Positions 23,777 through 35,313 of a stretch of 64,000 bases of DNA are shown piece by piece. The DNA comes from Cyclospora cayetanensis. Its lineage: Eukaryota; Apicomplexa; Conoidasida; Eucoccidiorida; Eimeriidae. Numbering within the stretch: position 1 is the first letter of the stretch; every line of letters begins with the position of its first letter. The notes under the pieces were generated by a model, which had not been told where the DNA came from, made no database searches, and worked only from the letters and a program-made list of their open reading frames with translations. The translations under genes and the position numbers were made by a program. The stretch covers positions 62,001-126,000 of the forward strand of contig NW_020312051.1 in assembly GCF_002999335.1 (NCBI RefSeq), read 5' to 3'.

Positions 23777-26700
23777 ATGAGGATCGTGGCGACTATCGGT
23801 GTATGGGTTGGATTATCTGCGGTTGCGGCGTTCGCAAGTGATATCCTTAAACCAGAAGCTGATTATCGAGATTTTCGGCTTTATCAGCTTTACAATGGCA
23901 TACGCGCCATAGCTGTGCATCACCCCCGTTCAACTGAGACAGGCTTCGCCGTCGCTGCAAATGCTGGCAGTTTGTATGATCCTGTAGAAATTCCTGGACT
24001 GGCGCACTTTTTAGAACATATGCTGTTCCTCGGGACAGAGAAATATCCAGATCCCAAGAGCTACGACAGCTTCTTGACGGAAAACGGGGGATCCAATAAT
24101 GCATACACAGACGAAGAAAAAACCGTTTTCTTCAATAAGGTCAAGGACAACGCTTTTGAAGAAGCCTTGGATCGGTTCGCTGAATTCTTCAAAGCGCCAT
24201 TGTTCAATCGTCAATACGAAGAGAAGGAAGTCAATGCTATCGAAGCGGAACATCAAAAGAACATCCCCAACGATGATGATCGAGTGTGGTACACTATACG
24301 TATGCTGGCCAAAGGACCCATGTCTCACTTTTCCACTGGGAACTACGAGACCTTGAGCACCATCCCTAAGGCGAAAGGGATTGACGTCGTGGAACGGCTT
24401 CAAGATTTTCACAACAAGTACTACTGCGGATCCAACATGGTGATCACAGTGTCTTTGCTTCCCGGGGCAGCAGGATAATATGCGGCGTTTTACGCAGGTT
24501 GCTGTGACGATTTCCCCCAAATCGCTTGATGAACAAGAGTCCCTCGTCAGAGAGAAGCTCCAAGGTAAAAAAGCACATGAGTGAGAATCGGAAATGTGTG
24601 CACAATTCTCGTAGGCATTTCACCGGGCCATGCTGACTGGCTTGGGATGGTGGAGTGTCCTGGCCCGATGTTCGATACTGTCACGCCTTTTGACAGCAGT
24701 AATACTGGAAAGTTCATCCACCTCCAGAGTTTCTCCCCAGAGCCTCGTCTATGGATGGCCTTTGGCCTCCCACCTACGCTTACATCTTACGTAAGTACAC
24801 ATTCAAAAACTGCTCATGAAGGCCCATTTCAGTTTTTCCCAATCCAGAAAAGTCAACCTACCAGCGTACTGTCGTACCTGCTCGAATATACTGGAGAGGG
24901 GTCTTTGGCACAGCGACTCCGGCTTCTCGGTCTGGCGAATGGCATTACCCCTGTTGTGGATAGAAATACCGTTACTACACTATTTGGCATAAAAGGTAAG
25001 AATCATTTGCTAGGTTTCCGCAATCATGATCTACTGACTCACTTTCCAGTCGACCTAACTCAGAAGGGCGCTGCCCACCGCGGTCTCGTTCTCCAGGAAA
25101 TATTTTCATACATCAACTTTTTACGTGATCATGGCGTCGGACATGATTTGGTTGCATCTCTGGCTCAGCAGTCGCAAATCGATTTCCATACAACGCAACC
25201 AGGATCATCACTCATGGAGGAAGCAGCACGACTCGCCCACAATTTGCTAACCTACGAGCCGTACGATGTCATCGCGGGAGATTCGCTGCTGATTGACGCT
25301 GACCCCCGTCTCACGAACCAGCTACTTCAACAGATGTCCCCGTCAAGCGCAATAATTGCATTTTCAGATCCAGAGTTTACTTCCAAGATAGAGGACTTCC
25401 AAACAGACCCTTACTATGGCGTGCAATTCAAAGTGCTTGATATCCCACAGCACCACGTAGTAGCCATGACCGTCTTGACTGCCTCCCCAAACGCTTTTCG
25501 CATGCCACCGCCTCTACTACACATTCCTGAGGCATCTGAACTAAAAATTATACCCGGTCTCCTGGGTCTCACGAAGCCAGAACTCATCAGCGAGCAAGGG
25601 GGAAACACAGGAACGGCTGTGTGGTGGCAAGGCCAAGGATCCTTTGCCCTCCCACGGATCGCTGTACAGATCAATGCGAGCATTCCAAAAACAAAAGCCG
25701 ACCTGCTCTCCAGGACGCAAGGTTCTGTTGCACTTGCAGCTCTGGCAGAGCACCTACAGGAGGAAACTGTGGACTTCCAAAATTGTGGCATTAGCCATAG
25801 CTTGGGTTTCAGAGGAAGCGGTTTCCATGTGGCATTTGAAGGCTACACACGAACGCAGCTCATCAAACTTATGTCCCACGTTGCTGACTTGCTGCGGGAT
25901 CCATCGATTGTGGAGCAAGAGCGCTTTGAGAGGTAAGAACAAAACCGTTGAGAATTTTGTCGAGAACCCTTAATGCGCTTTCAGAGTAAAAGACAGACAA
26001 ATGAAGCTCCTCGCTGATCCCACCACCAGCTTGGCGTTTGAACACGCCCTCGAGGCTGCGGCGGTTCTAACGCGCAACGACGCATTTAGTCGCAAGGATT
26101 TACTGAATGCCCTTGAACAGACAACGTATGAGAACTCCTTTGCCAAGCTTAAGGAACTGAAGAACGTTCGTTGTGTACTTGATTCTCTCACCCTGTATTT
26201 TGCCCGTAAATTTGTCTGTTTTATCAGGTTCATGTTGACGCATTTGTTATGGGGAACGTGGATCGCGACCAATCTCTTGGACTTGTCGAAGACTTCCTAC
26301 AGCAGGCTGGTTTCACTCCCATCAGTCATGACCAAGCTGTGCAATCTCTTGCAATGGAGCAGAGGCAGACCATTGAAGCAACTCTTGCAAACCCAATCAA
26401 GGGAGATAAGAACCACGCCACTTTGATCCAGCTCCAGTTGGGCATTCCTTCAATCGAGGACCGCGTGAATCTCTTCGTACTGAGCCAATTTCTCAACCGT
26501 AGAATCTACGATTCCCTCCGCACGGAGGCACAGCTGGGATATATTGCAGGAGCAAAGGAGTCCCAGGCCAGCTCTACCGCCTTACTTCATTGTTTTCTGG
26601 AGGGCTCAAAAAGCCATCCTGACGAAGTTGTTAAAATGATTGATGCTGAACTGCAGAAAGCAACAGATTACCTTGCCAACATGGTAGACAACGAATTGAT

Positions 26701-27255
26701 GCGCTGGAAGGACTCTGTTCGTGCTCAGTTAACGAAGAAGGAGGCAAATTTCTCGGAAGAATTCGCGAAGTCTGCGGGAGAGATATTCCTTCATTCAAAT
26801 TGCTTCGAAAAGAAGGAATTGGAACTGCAGTATCTCGAAAGCGATTTTTCCTTAAAACAGTTGCTTCGCACCTTTTCGAAGCTCTCTGATCCGTCGAGGA
26901 GAATGGTGTGTGAATAACGCCCTTGTTGATCTTAAAATCTTTAAAATAGTATGGTCCTTAGGTTGTTAAGCTGATTGCGGACACCGAACCATCGGAGGAA
27001 GTTACACTAATCGGCAAAACAAAAGACGCTACGCTTCTTCGCCGTCACGCTAGCGGTAAGATTAATGTCCATGCGTTTAAGCCATCCGAAATAAATACTT
27101 TTTTCGCTGATGCAGCGGTCCCAGAAAAACTGCTTACTCTTGAAAACAAGCTTGTCTCCAAAGTTCAGGAAGCAAATGGCTTTTTCCCGGATGTGTCTGT
27201 GTGCGAGTTACAGTCTAGCCTCGTCTCACTTTTCGAACTCTTGGAGGATCTTTGA
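23777..27255 (+). CDS. Insulysin-like M16 zinc metalloprotease, secreted
   Basis: Large M16A protease (insulin-degrading enzyme / toxolysin type) that cleaves peptides inside a closed chamber. The start at 23777 gives a signal peptide ([20 protein letters not shown]); an in-frame ATG at 23690 would bury it. The inverted zinc motif HFLEH is at residues 77-81 (DNA from 24005), with Glu80 as catalytic base. The third ligand is Glu158 in [10 protein letters not shown], 77 residues after His81, the same spacing as in human IDE. Later exons code the other half-barrels: [12 protein letters not shown] (about 24610), the long exon 24791-25932, then an exon from about 25987, and 26229-26907. The C-terminal half keeps the substrate-binding region with [11 protein letters not shown] (about 26515). 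Stop TGA at 27253-27255. Introns are short. The signal peptide suggests the secretory pathway or micronemes; that is inference. Confidence 0.92.
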
Positions 27256-27533
27256 GCTTTTAGATCACTAAAAGACTGGCCAATTATTTTAATGACTCTG
27301 CATATCTCCACCACTGTTGTACAACTATAGGCCAAATCTTCTAACAATTTATGCTCTTCAGATCATTCTGGGTTTGTTGCTAACTTGAAGAAGCGGGTAA
27401 TCAAGCAACATTATGCAATGCACTGCTAACAAGTCAAAACTGTCTCCCCATGGTGCATGCTAAAATTAGACACCTGCAAAATGTGCAGAGATTCGTATCA
27501 ATAACACCGTAGACGTTTTCCGAGTAATCGAAA

Positions 27534-29173
27534 TTAGCCGTTCCATGACCGGGGTACCTTTAGCCAAGCAGCACCGTCATGCTCGCCGTAAAATATCGTG
27601 ACGTCTCCAAACGCAGCTCGTGGCCTAGCCCAATTTTTAAAGGCAGTAACGCGAAATGAAGCATCTGGATTTTTAAATAGTTGCTCAAGTGTGGAAATCC
27701 CGTTCAAACACCTTGGTAAAAGCAGTCTTGCTGTATTATAGTACTGTTTTCCAGACAAAACAGTTTGTTTCACCCAATCGGCAACGTTTGTGAACAGTTG
27801 AGAGCGGGCAAGTGGTGGAGCAGCAAGCAATCCAGCACACAGGAGTGACCTGCATGCACACGAAAAAGCAATGACTGGTGTCAACGTATTGTTGGTAAAG
27901 CTTCGCTTTGTCTAGACTGTATGATTCAATAAAACAGAAATCCTCCAGCATCTCACCACCTGTGCGACAGCCGCCACGAAGGAAGCTGAGTAGGAAGAAA
28001 CTGAACCAAAGGACGATGCAGAAATAGGCTTCCCTCTTTCGAAGGATAATAGTCATGAATTTGAGAATCATCCATGCTGTCTGTTTGCAATTTGACGTGA
28101 GTCACAGTCTCGAAATGCGGAAATGTTATACCCAAACAAAGCAGCGTTCCATTTGAGTCTTCAAAGTCCTTAATCGTATTCCCCATGTACGGATTACTTG
28201 TAATCGTCAAGCCGTTGCACCAGAGTATATGCTGTAAAAATATTGGAGGAAAATTAATTCGGAGGATTAGATTTGACACCACATCTTTTGCGTCCACGGT
28301 AGCAGAACGCCAATGGCTGCCTTGAGCGCTGTTTGCATTTCCACAGCCAGGCACACGGCAAACCCTGTTTTGCAGAACATCTATATAAAGTTGAGTCTTG
28401 CTAATCGTTGTTTTCCCACAGAGTCGAGTAGTGGAATGCAACGCGGGGCCCTTGACGAAGCATTCCAAGTAGCAATGGATCATTTGTTGTTCAAAAAGTC
28501 GTTGAAAATTTTCATATGCTTCAACAGACACTGCGACAATTGAGAGACCAGTCCATTGGCCCTCAAGGTAGAGAATCACGCCAAAATTGTGGCGCTGAGA
28601 CGAGAGTATTGGGAAATCTCCCTGCGGGTGAAGAGCCCGAAGGAAACTAGCAAGTGACTCGCTTGACAAAGCCTTGTTACTACTGGATGTACTACTAAAT
28701 TTCTTAGTATTCGTGTTGAGCGGCCACCTCAAAGGTATTTTCACAACCCAGTAGGACTTGCATTCTTCCAGGATAATCGGCGACTGCGTGTCCTTTGAGC
28801 AGGCAAGCCCGACAGGCAACTTGTATTGCACGTTGGGCGACCTGTTGCTTTGGGTGCCTATTGAAAGGCTAGCTTGCGATGGTTCTGCACTATTTTTTTG
28901 ACTCTCAATCCCATGTCCCCCAAGAAGCTTGTGCTCGGGGGCCGGAGGTTCTCCCGCAGTTTTGAATACCGATTCCGCACCTTTTTTTGCTAGTGAGCGC
29001 GTCGATTTGTGTAAATTAGAAGCATAGACATGAGATAAAGGGGTCTCTAATAGGGGCTTCAACCCACAATCCCTCTCTTGCAGAGCCGGAAGAGTTAAGG
29101 ACGGTAGGGCTTGCAAAGTTGCGGGATTGGCAAGAGGAAAACTAGAGGCCATTTTTGTGCTCTCTATCAACAA
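27534..29173 (-). CDS. Two-exon protein of unknown function
   Basis: Exon 1 is open from 29173 (alternative Met at 29152) to about 27960 and codes about 400 residues. A GTGAGA donor near 27958 and an ATGCAG acceptor near 27852 join it in frame to exon 2, which codes LLCAGLLAAPPLARSQ and ends at the stop at 27534-27536. Total about 510 residues. The first 150 residues are Ser/Lys/Pro-rich and probably disordered. The middle looks folded (FGVILYLEGQWTGLSIVAVS; VEAYENFQRLFEQQMIHCYL). The end is Arg/Trp/Pro-rich. I see no signal peptide at the N terminus and recognise no family. It diverges from the aspartyl protease across about 670 bp. Confidence 0.6.
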
Positions 29174-29840
29174 AGGGCCTTTTAAATGTAGGAGCTAAAA
29201 AGTGAGCATATTCTTTCCGATGGAAATGCAATGAACGACAAAGCCAGGTTTCGGGGGACTCTCGGAGCAGGGTCACTTCGGTAGCTTTGTTCTGTTTGTT
29301 CGTGTACAGGAGATTTATCTTAACAAAAAAACTGCCATAAAACATGACATTAAGTATGCTGGTGTGGTCCCCACTTGGAGTAGCAGACCAATAGAACCAG
29401 AAACGTTTGGAGTTTTTGTGGATTTGCGCATGCTCTCAAGGGCACTCTTGAACCTGCTGAATCTTGAAACAGAAAATTGACATAAAGCTCAAATCATTAA
29501 TTGTAAAAAACTTAGGCCTCCCCATGGTACTGTTGGCCTGTTGTGGCTTCCATTCAGAAACGTGTATTTTAGTCTCTTTGGCTGATGACCCGGGCGTCTA
29601 GGATGAAAGGACTGCCTTTTTCGAAAAAGAATGCTTTGTGAATGCCTTATGCATATGGTACCGTTGCTGTTAATGCAACTAATTGGATACTGTGCAGACG
29701 TGCAGGAGGTATGCGCATTCTCGTGTGCATACACCCGAAGCGCCAGGCTAGAGTTCGCTGGCCGGTCAGCGTTCATGTCAGATGCCGCCCATCTGAGGTT
29801 GGCTTGCCTCAAAGACCAAAGCCACGAAAATTTAGGCACA
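29174..29840. promoter_or_regulatory. Divergent promoter region
   Basis: About 670 bp between the divergent starts of the unknown two-exon gene (-) and the aspartyl protease (+). It should carry both promoters. No core element can be named with confidence. A plus-strand frame opening at 29631 runs into the protease frame but is probably 5' UTR, because the signal peptide begins at 29841. Confidence 0.4.
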
Positions 29841-32211
29841 ATGCGCCTGCTTCTGCTCGTGGCTGGATTAACCAGCTGCGGCACTTTTTCTGCAACTGGT
29901 ACCCGACACAGCTTCCTCAGTAAAATGCTTGAGCAACCTGAAGGCGTGGTGCTAAAGACAGCAGAGATTCACAGGAATCTGTTTCGCGAGCCACCTATGT
30001 CAATCAAGCTGGAAAATCGCTATAAGTCCACAGGTCTTGGCGAGTTGGTCTCGCATTTGATCGACCATCACACAACGTTGGCGAGTGTCGGATCTTCTGG
30101 GATGCTCGCGAGGCAAGAATTGCTCAATTACCACAACAGTCAGTACTTTGGAGAAATAAAAATTGGGACTCCTGGGAGAAGGTTCGTCGTGGTAGGATAT
30201 CCACATTCGTCGTCTGCCACTCATGGAGAGTTTGAACGCTTCTGCTACCCCAGGTTTTCGATACTGGCTCATCAAACCTCTGGGTTCCCGCAGCAGGATG
30301 CGACAGGTACTGTCTCTTCCAATGGAGGCTGGCAGTTCAGACTGTTACTGGGTGTTCGCAGGGGGGGATGTGTCCCCCATGAGAAATTTGACGCGCAGTA
30401 CTCCAGCACCTTCTCCCCCATGCAGTCTGCGACGGGAGACCCCGCAGTAGCATTTATACAAGTAATTATCACTCCATATGCCCAAAATGCGTCATCTAAT
30501 GCTGTCTATAGTACGGAACTGGAGCGTGTATCCTACAAATGGGACGAGACGTCGTAGAAATCGGTGGCATGTAGGTCACAAGCTGCAATGCGATTGAGGA
30601 GCAGTCATTTATTCCTTTATCCAGCAAGGTTCCAAACCAGGCAATCGGGCTGGCAGTTGAGGGTGCGTCTTTCATATAAAGCGGGCAAGGCATAAGGACG
30701 AGTGGGCATACGCCTTCTACAGAATCAACTCATCCGTTCGCTGATCTGCCCTTTGACGGGCTCGTTGGATTGGGCTTCCCTGATCTCACGCAAGAAGACG
30801 GACTTCCACCCAGCGCACTGCCAATCGTGGACCAGATGGTTAAGGAGGCAGGTTACTAATGCAATGCCCATTGCGCTCCTTCTGTTATATTGTCTTTTCA
30901 GAAAGTCTTGGACCGAAATGTTTTCTCCGTGTACATGAGTGAAGACATCGACAAGTGAATACGCATGTTGAATGTGCACCCTGCATGCCTGTTGTAAAAT
31001 CAAGTTGATGAACTCAGGCCCGGAGAGATCTCGGTAAAATGCATACACTTGCCGAGACATGATGAATGACCGCAAAGTCGCACCAGTTTGGAGCAGCAGA
31101 CCCCAAGTACACCTTCACTGGACACACCCCGAAGTGGTTCCCCGTTATTTCCCTTGGTATGTAACAAGTTTGCTCTCTGCATATCAGTGCATATGTAAAT
31201 TGCTACTCTTAGATTACTGGTTTGTGCCTAACACTACTTTTGCAATACCTTGGGGCCCAAGTTCATCACATGCTCGTAGGGAGATCGGCCTTCACGGAAT
31301 CAAGATTAACGGGAAGTCATTCGGTGTCTGTGAAAAGCACGGCTGCCATGCAGCAGTCGATACTGGATCTAGCTTGGTATGTCATGCACATGCACGCTAA
31401 ACAGGCCTTGCGACCAAGCAGATTTTTGCAGGTTACGGGTCCAACATCTGTAATCAATCCTCTCATTCAAGCGTTAGACGTTGGAGACGACTGTTCGAAT
31501 ATTGAAAGTCTTCCGACCGTGAGAGTGCAGTTGCTGCTTCTCTTCTTCAGCAAGTCATTTCCGCCTTTAGCTCACATTTGTCCTCAAGGACGTTTACGGA
31601 AGACTTGTGAACTTCACACTTGAGCCCAGAGACTACATCGTCGAGGAAATCGATTCCGTAAGCACAACGCAACTGCAGAGGAGCTCGCTGGAGGAACAAG
31701 TGACGTGCAGAAAAGCCATCCAAGCAGCTGCGCCGCCGGCTTCATGGCAATGGTAAGCGATTTTCGCATATGTAACGCCGTCAAAACTAACTTTCGTGGC
31801 AGGACGTACCAGCGCCTCGTGGTCCGCTCTTCGTACTAGGAAACTCCTTCATCCGGAAATACTATACCATATTCGACCGCGATCACATGGTATGACAACG
31901 CCTAGTAAAATACAAACGATTTGCTTCGTATGTGTCTGCACTTTCAGATGGTTGGATTCATGCGGTAGGTTTGTTAAGGAGTCTATTGTCTTCCGACGAA
32001 AGCCATGACTCGCCCTTGTAACGAATGATGTAGGGCGAATCACGAGGGTACGTGTGATGATCATGTGGTTTCGCAATACAGCGTCTCTACTGCAACAATA
32101 TTAACAGGTACCGGTACAGAGATCAAGGGAATGCCATCCTCCGCGACATCCGTGTCGGCGTCACTGTTCGTTGCAGCAAGCGCTGCTGTACTAGCACTGA
32201 GCCTTTTTTAA
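29841..32211 (+). CDS. Pepsin-family (A1) aspartyl protease with a hydrophobic C-terminal tail
   Basis: Secreted or membrane-bound aspartyl endopeptidase like the plasmepsins, TgASPs and eimepsin. The start at 29841 gives a signal peptide ([20 protein letters not shown]), followed by a propeptide of about 80 residues. The mature part begins near [19 protein letters not shown] (30121-30177). After a short intron the first catalytic motif reads [12 protein letters not shown] (30252-30288); the flap [11 protein letters not shown] starts near 30511. The exon with [16 protein letters not shown] (about 30740) and [17 protein letters not shown] (about 31088-31138) follow. The second catalytic motif is AVDTGSSL (about 31354-31377). 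[22 protein letters not shown] (31810-31875) is the usual C-terminal element. The last frame ends with a Ser/Ala-rich stretch and [16 protein letters not shown] before TAA at 32209-32211. Both catalytic Asp residues are present, so it should be active. Confidence 0.9.
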
Positions 32212-32586
32212 ATTCATGCCGGATAATCTGGATGTTAAGTGGTGCGATACGTGGCATCATAGGTGCACTGTGGACAGGTCTCTATTCAGTCGTCTACCTT
32301 TTCGAGCGTTTCTCCCTGCAAAGCATGCAGAAAGCACGCAGTATAAGAAAAAATATACCACCATCTCAATAGGCGGTTGAATATACGCGGTGCACCACAT
32401 GGAATTCACAGTTCGCAATCGGCTTAGGCAGCTTACATAGAGATTAAACCTGCGACGCTTCCGTTCTGGTTCGTTCGAGAGCTGTTCAAAGAGATCATGA
32501 CTCCATTTTCCATCCGCATTGCTGACCCCTGCATACATAGAATAAGCAATAGTCCGGAAATAATAACACTGCGAAGCTTTACAGTG
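32212..32586. other. Convergent intergenic region
   Basis: About 375 bp between the ends of the aspartyl protease (+) and the Arg/Ser-rich protein (-). A minus-strand ORF at 32257-32538 could be a further 3' exon of the Arg/Ser-rich gene, but its sequence shows nothing recognisable. Confidence 0.4.
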
Positions 32587-35313
32587 TCAGTAAGCTGCGC
32601 GGATGAGCGAGGGCAGCCTACCTGCTACAGGGTTTCGGTCTGGTAGTCCCCTGCCTAAGATTCCGACCTGCAGACGCGACATACACCAAGAAATGAGCAC
32701 TTGTCTAGTTACATTGAGTTGGGCGAACGCATAAGTGTCGCATTTCGAGAGCTGCCGTACCGTTTTCCTGGTTCGGCTTCCAGCGAGTTGAGGCGAAACT
32801 GGCGCTGTTTGGAAGCGGCGTAAGTTTTGCTGGCCTGGTCTTTGGAAGGCGTCACTATGCAGTTGCATCTGTCGCAATTCGTTTGGATATGCATTACGGC
32901 CACGGTGCTGCAATGAAATAGAGAGGTTCCTGTCCGTTCGCCCTGGCAGAAGCCTCACAGATCTGCCGCTATTGCTAGGAAAGGGGGAGGACGGCAAATC
33001 GGAACGTTCCTCTCTTTCAAACCGATTCTGCCGGTAAGGTCTATTCCATTGAAATCTGTTAGCGTTGGGGGTCATGAAGTCGCCCCTCTCTGATAGCAGG
33101 CGTTGGTCTCTATAGCGCGTTCTGGAAGGGGATTCCCTAGAGTTTGGGTGCATGTCTGTCGTGACGAATCGCGACTCCGAGGGTGCAGTGGCCACAATCT
33201 TGCGCTTTGCAGCATTTCTTTTAGTAGAACTGTGCGTACTGCTTTCGCCTGAAAGTGACCTTTTACCTGCGTTGATTGGTTCATCAACACGCGAAGCATT
33301 TGCTCCACGGGTGTCCACCCTGTTTTCATGCTCTCGTTCTCCGACTGAACTCGTCCTCCCATCCGCGTCAAGGGAAACGTCAGTCTGACCCTTGGGCACT
33401 TCTCTCAGTGACGACGAGGAGCTGTCACCCTTGGAACTGTCTTGTCGAGAGCTGTGGCTCTCTTTTTGGAAGGAAGCACTGTCTTCCTTGTTGAACGGTG
33501 CATCTCCCTTAGAGCTGCCGTTCTCAGCGGCCTCTTCGGGCTCGGCTGGTGGCATGACTGATTCAGAGGGATGTAGAGCGTCTGCAGAATTGGCTTGCTC
33601 GGGTGCAGGGAGCTCGGTGGCAGAGGAGGATTCGAGTTTTGCGTCGTCCTGTTCAACTTCGGAAGTTCGATGCCGCAGCGAAGGCGAAAGCGATGAAGCC
33701 ATCTGCCTGACTCCGGGTTCTTCTCTCTCACTCTTATCCCGCAATTGCGCATTCTCTCCCCCGCGGAGGCGCTGCGGCGTCTCTGACTCCCTGGCGTCGG
33801 AGTGAGCCGTGGAGGCTTCCACCGCAGTCGAGATCTGTTGATCTTGACGCCTCACAGCCTGGCTAGCCACGTCTGGCTCCTCACTCCTGTCCCCCCCATG
33901 ACTGAGAGATGAATGGTTGGAAACGAGCTCAGGAGTTGGACGCTCAGCTGACGGAGAAGCAGTGGACTGTCGTGAACGCGATTCGCGCGTTTCGGGGTGT
34001 TTCTCGTGCTCTGCCAGCGTCCTTTCCCTTGATCTGCTGCCAAAAACTCTTCTGGGCGATCTGGCGGAATCCTGTGAGTGCCGTTTCGGGGTGTCGGCAG
34101 CTCTGCGCGTGGACGCGCTGACGGATCGCCGTCGATGTGTGTCGCGATCATGACGAGGTGAGGGACGGCTGGCTTGTTCCTCTTCCCTGAGCCTCGCGGA
34201 GCCAGTGGAGACGCGATTGCGCAGGTTTCTTTCGCTCACCTGGGAGCGCCGCGTCGCACTGGCGACATGCCTCCCTCGCGATCCGCCACTGCTCTCGGAT
34301 CTCCGACGATGCTCCTTTCGACCGCCTCTTGGGGAAGGAAGTCTCCCGCCTGCCCCCGAGGTGGAGGGAGCAGCGCCTCTCTTGCGAGAAACACTGCGGG
34401 AAATCGTCAAACTCGAGCGCCAACACTTCGTATCGCGATGATCGCGCGCTGGCGAGTGACGACTTGGAGAGCGCGTCATGCGTCCCCGAGAGGCTTTCCG
34501 CGAAGAAAGGCGAGGCTCGCTCTGCAACGATCTACCCCGACTCCGCGAACGACTCCCTGAGCCGCCACGTCTGTCGGGGGAGTAGCGCTCCCGATGTCGA
34601 CGACCAGTATCGCGATACGGGGGGCTGCGCCGTTCAGGTGTATGCTCCCTGCGCAGACGGCGCTCCACCGAGTAGCGCTGCATGCTGCGTTCATCGCGTC
34701 GCTCGCGATGGCGGAGCCTGCCTCGAGAAGGGGAGCGTCGATCGTCGCCTCGCCGCTCGGCTGCCTTCCGCTGCACGGGTGAACTTCTGCGCCTCCCGCC
34801 GCTGGAGAGACTCCGCGACAGTTCTCGACGCGCATTTTGAGAGCGCAGATACGCAGCCTTGCTGCCGAATCGCGCCGACGCGGCATCTCTCTGCGCGTGT
34901 CGCTCGTGCTTCGGGGGAGAATCCAGACTTCGGCTCCGCCGTCGATACGGCGGCGCTGTGCGTGGGCTGCAGTAAGACCGCGTGTCTCGCGCGTACCTTG
35001 CACCCGAAAGACTTCTGCGTCTGTAGCTTTCGCGGTGCTCCGAACTTGGAGGCAGATGCGGATGACGGTGGTATCCTCCACCCCCACGCCTCCTGTACTC
35101 TGTACTCGTGTATTCTGCCCGTCTGCCTCTGCGGCGGCTCCCACAATACTCGTCCCTGCCCCTCGAAGCGCTCCTCCTTACCTCTGAGCTGCTGCTGCGA
35201 TCCTTGCCCATTGTGAGGAAAAAGCGCAGCGCGCAGATCCCTCCGCTGCGTGGTGATGGCGTGCCTGCTGGTGTCGAGACACCCGACGACAATCTGCGCA
35301 GATCACGAAACAC
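32587..35313 (-). CDS. Large Arg/Ser-rich (RS-domain) protein, probably RNA processing
   Basis: Single open frame of 908 residues. From about residue 35 (MGKDRSSSSEVRRSASRGRD) to about 480 it is dominated by RS, SR, RR and RE pairs (for example SGSRSRSRGRS and DTGRRHRERYSPDRR), the hallmark of nuclear splicing and mRNA-processing cofactors that are phosphorylated by SR kinases. The middle (about 480-720) turns acidic and Ser/Glu-rich. The last 190 residues are Arg/Asn/Gln-rich (FQWNRPYRQNRFEREER). I see no RRM, PWI or zinc finger, so the specific role cannot be named; SRRM-type scaffolds are the closest idea. The true N terminus could be the Met at residue 35. The final 40 residues have a different flavour and may be intron read-through. 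Long plus-strand frames opposite (34329-35216) are shadows of the Arg codons. Confidence 0.72.
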   Translation of the reverse strand: MFRDLRRLSSGVSTPAGTPSPRSGGICALRFFLTMGKDRSSSSEVRRSASRGRDEYCGSRRRGRRAEYTSTEYRRRGGGGYHRHPHLPPSSEHRESYRRRSLSGARYARDTRSYCSPRTAPPYRRRSRSLDSPPKHERHAQRDAASARFGSKAAYLRSQNARRELSRSLSSGGRRRSSPVQRKAAERRGDDRRSPSRGRLRHRERRDERSMQRYSVERRLRREHTPERRSPPYRDTGRRHRERYSPDRRGGSGSRSRSRGRSLQSEPRLSSRKASRGRMTRSPSRHSPARDHRDTKCWRSSLTISRSVSRKRGAAPSTSGAGGRLPSPRGGRKEHRRRSESSGGSRGRHVASATRRSQVSERNLRNRVSTGSARLREEEQASRPSPRHDRDTHRRRSVSASTRRAADTPKRHSQDSARSPRRVFGSRSRERTLAEHEKHPETRESRSRQSTASPSAERPTPELVSNHSSLSHGGDRSEEPDVASQAVRRQDQQISTAVEASTAHSDARESETPQRLRGGENAQLRDKSEREEPGVRQMASSLSPSLRHRTSEVEQDDAKLESSSATELPAPEQANSADALHPSESVMPPAEPEEAAENGSSKGDAPFNKEDSASFQKESHSSRQDSSKGDSSSSSLREVPKGQTDVSLDADGRTSSVGEREHENRVDTRGANASRVDEPINAGKRSLSGESSTHSSTKRNAAKRKIVATAPSESRFVTTDMHPNSRESPSRTRYRDQRLLSERGDFMTPNANRFQWNRPYRQNRFEREERSDLPSSPFPSNSGRSVRLLPGRTDRNLSISLQHRGRNAYPNELRQMQLHSDAFQRPGQQNLRRFQTAPVSPQLAGSRTRKTVRQLSKCDTYAFAQLNVTRQVLISWCMSRLQVGILGRGLPDRNPVAGRLPSLIRAAY

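Noticed and set aside
34329..35216. Plus-strand ORF of 295 residues
   Set aside because: Antisense of the RS-rich coding region; its Cys/Ala/Ser-rich composition follows from the Arg codons on the other strand.
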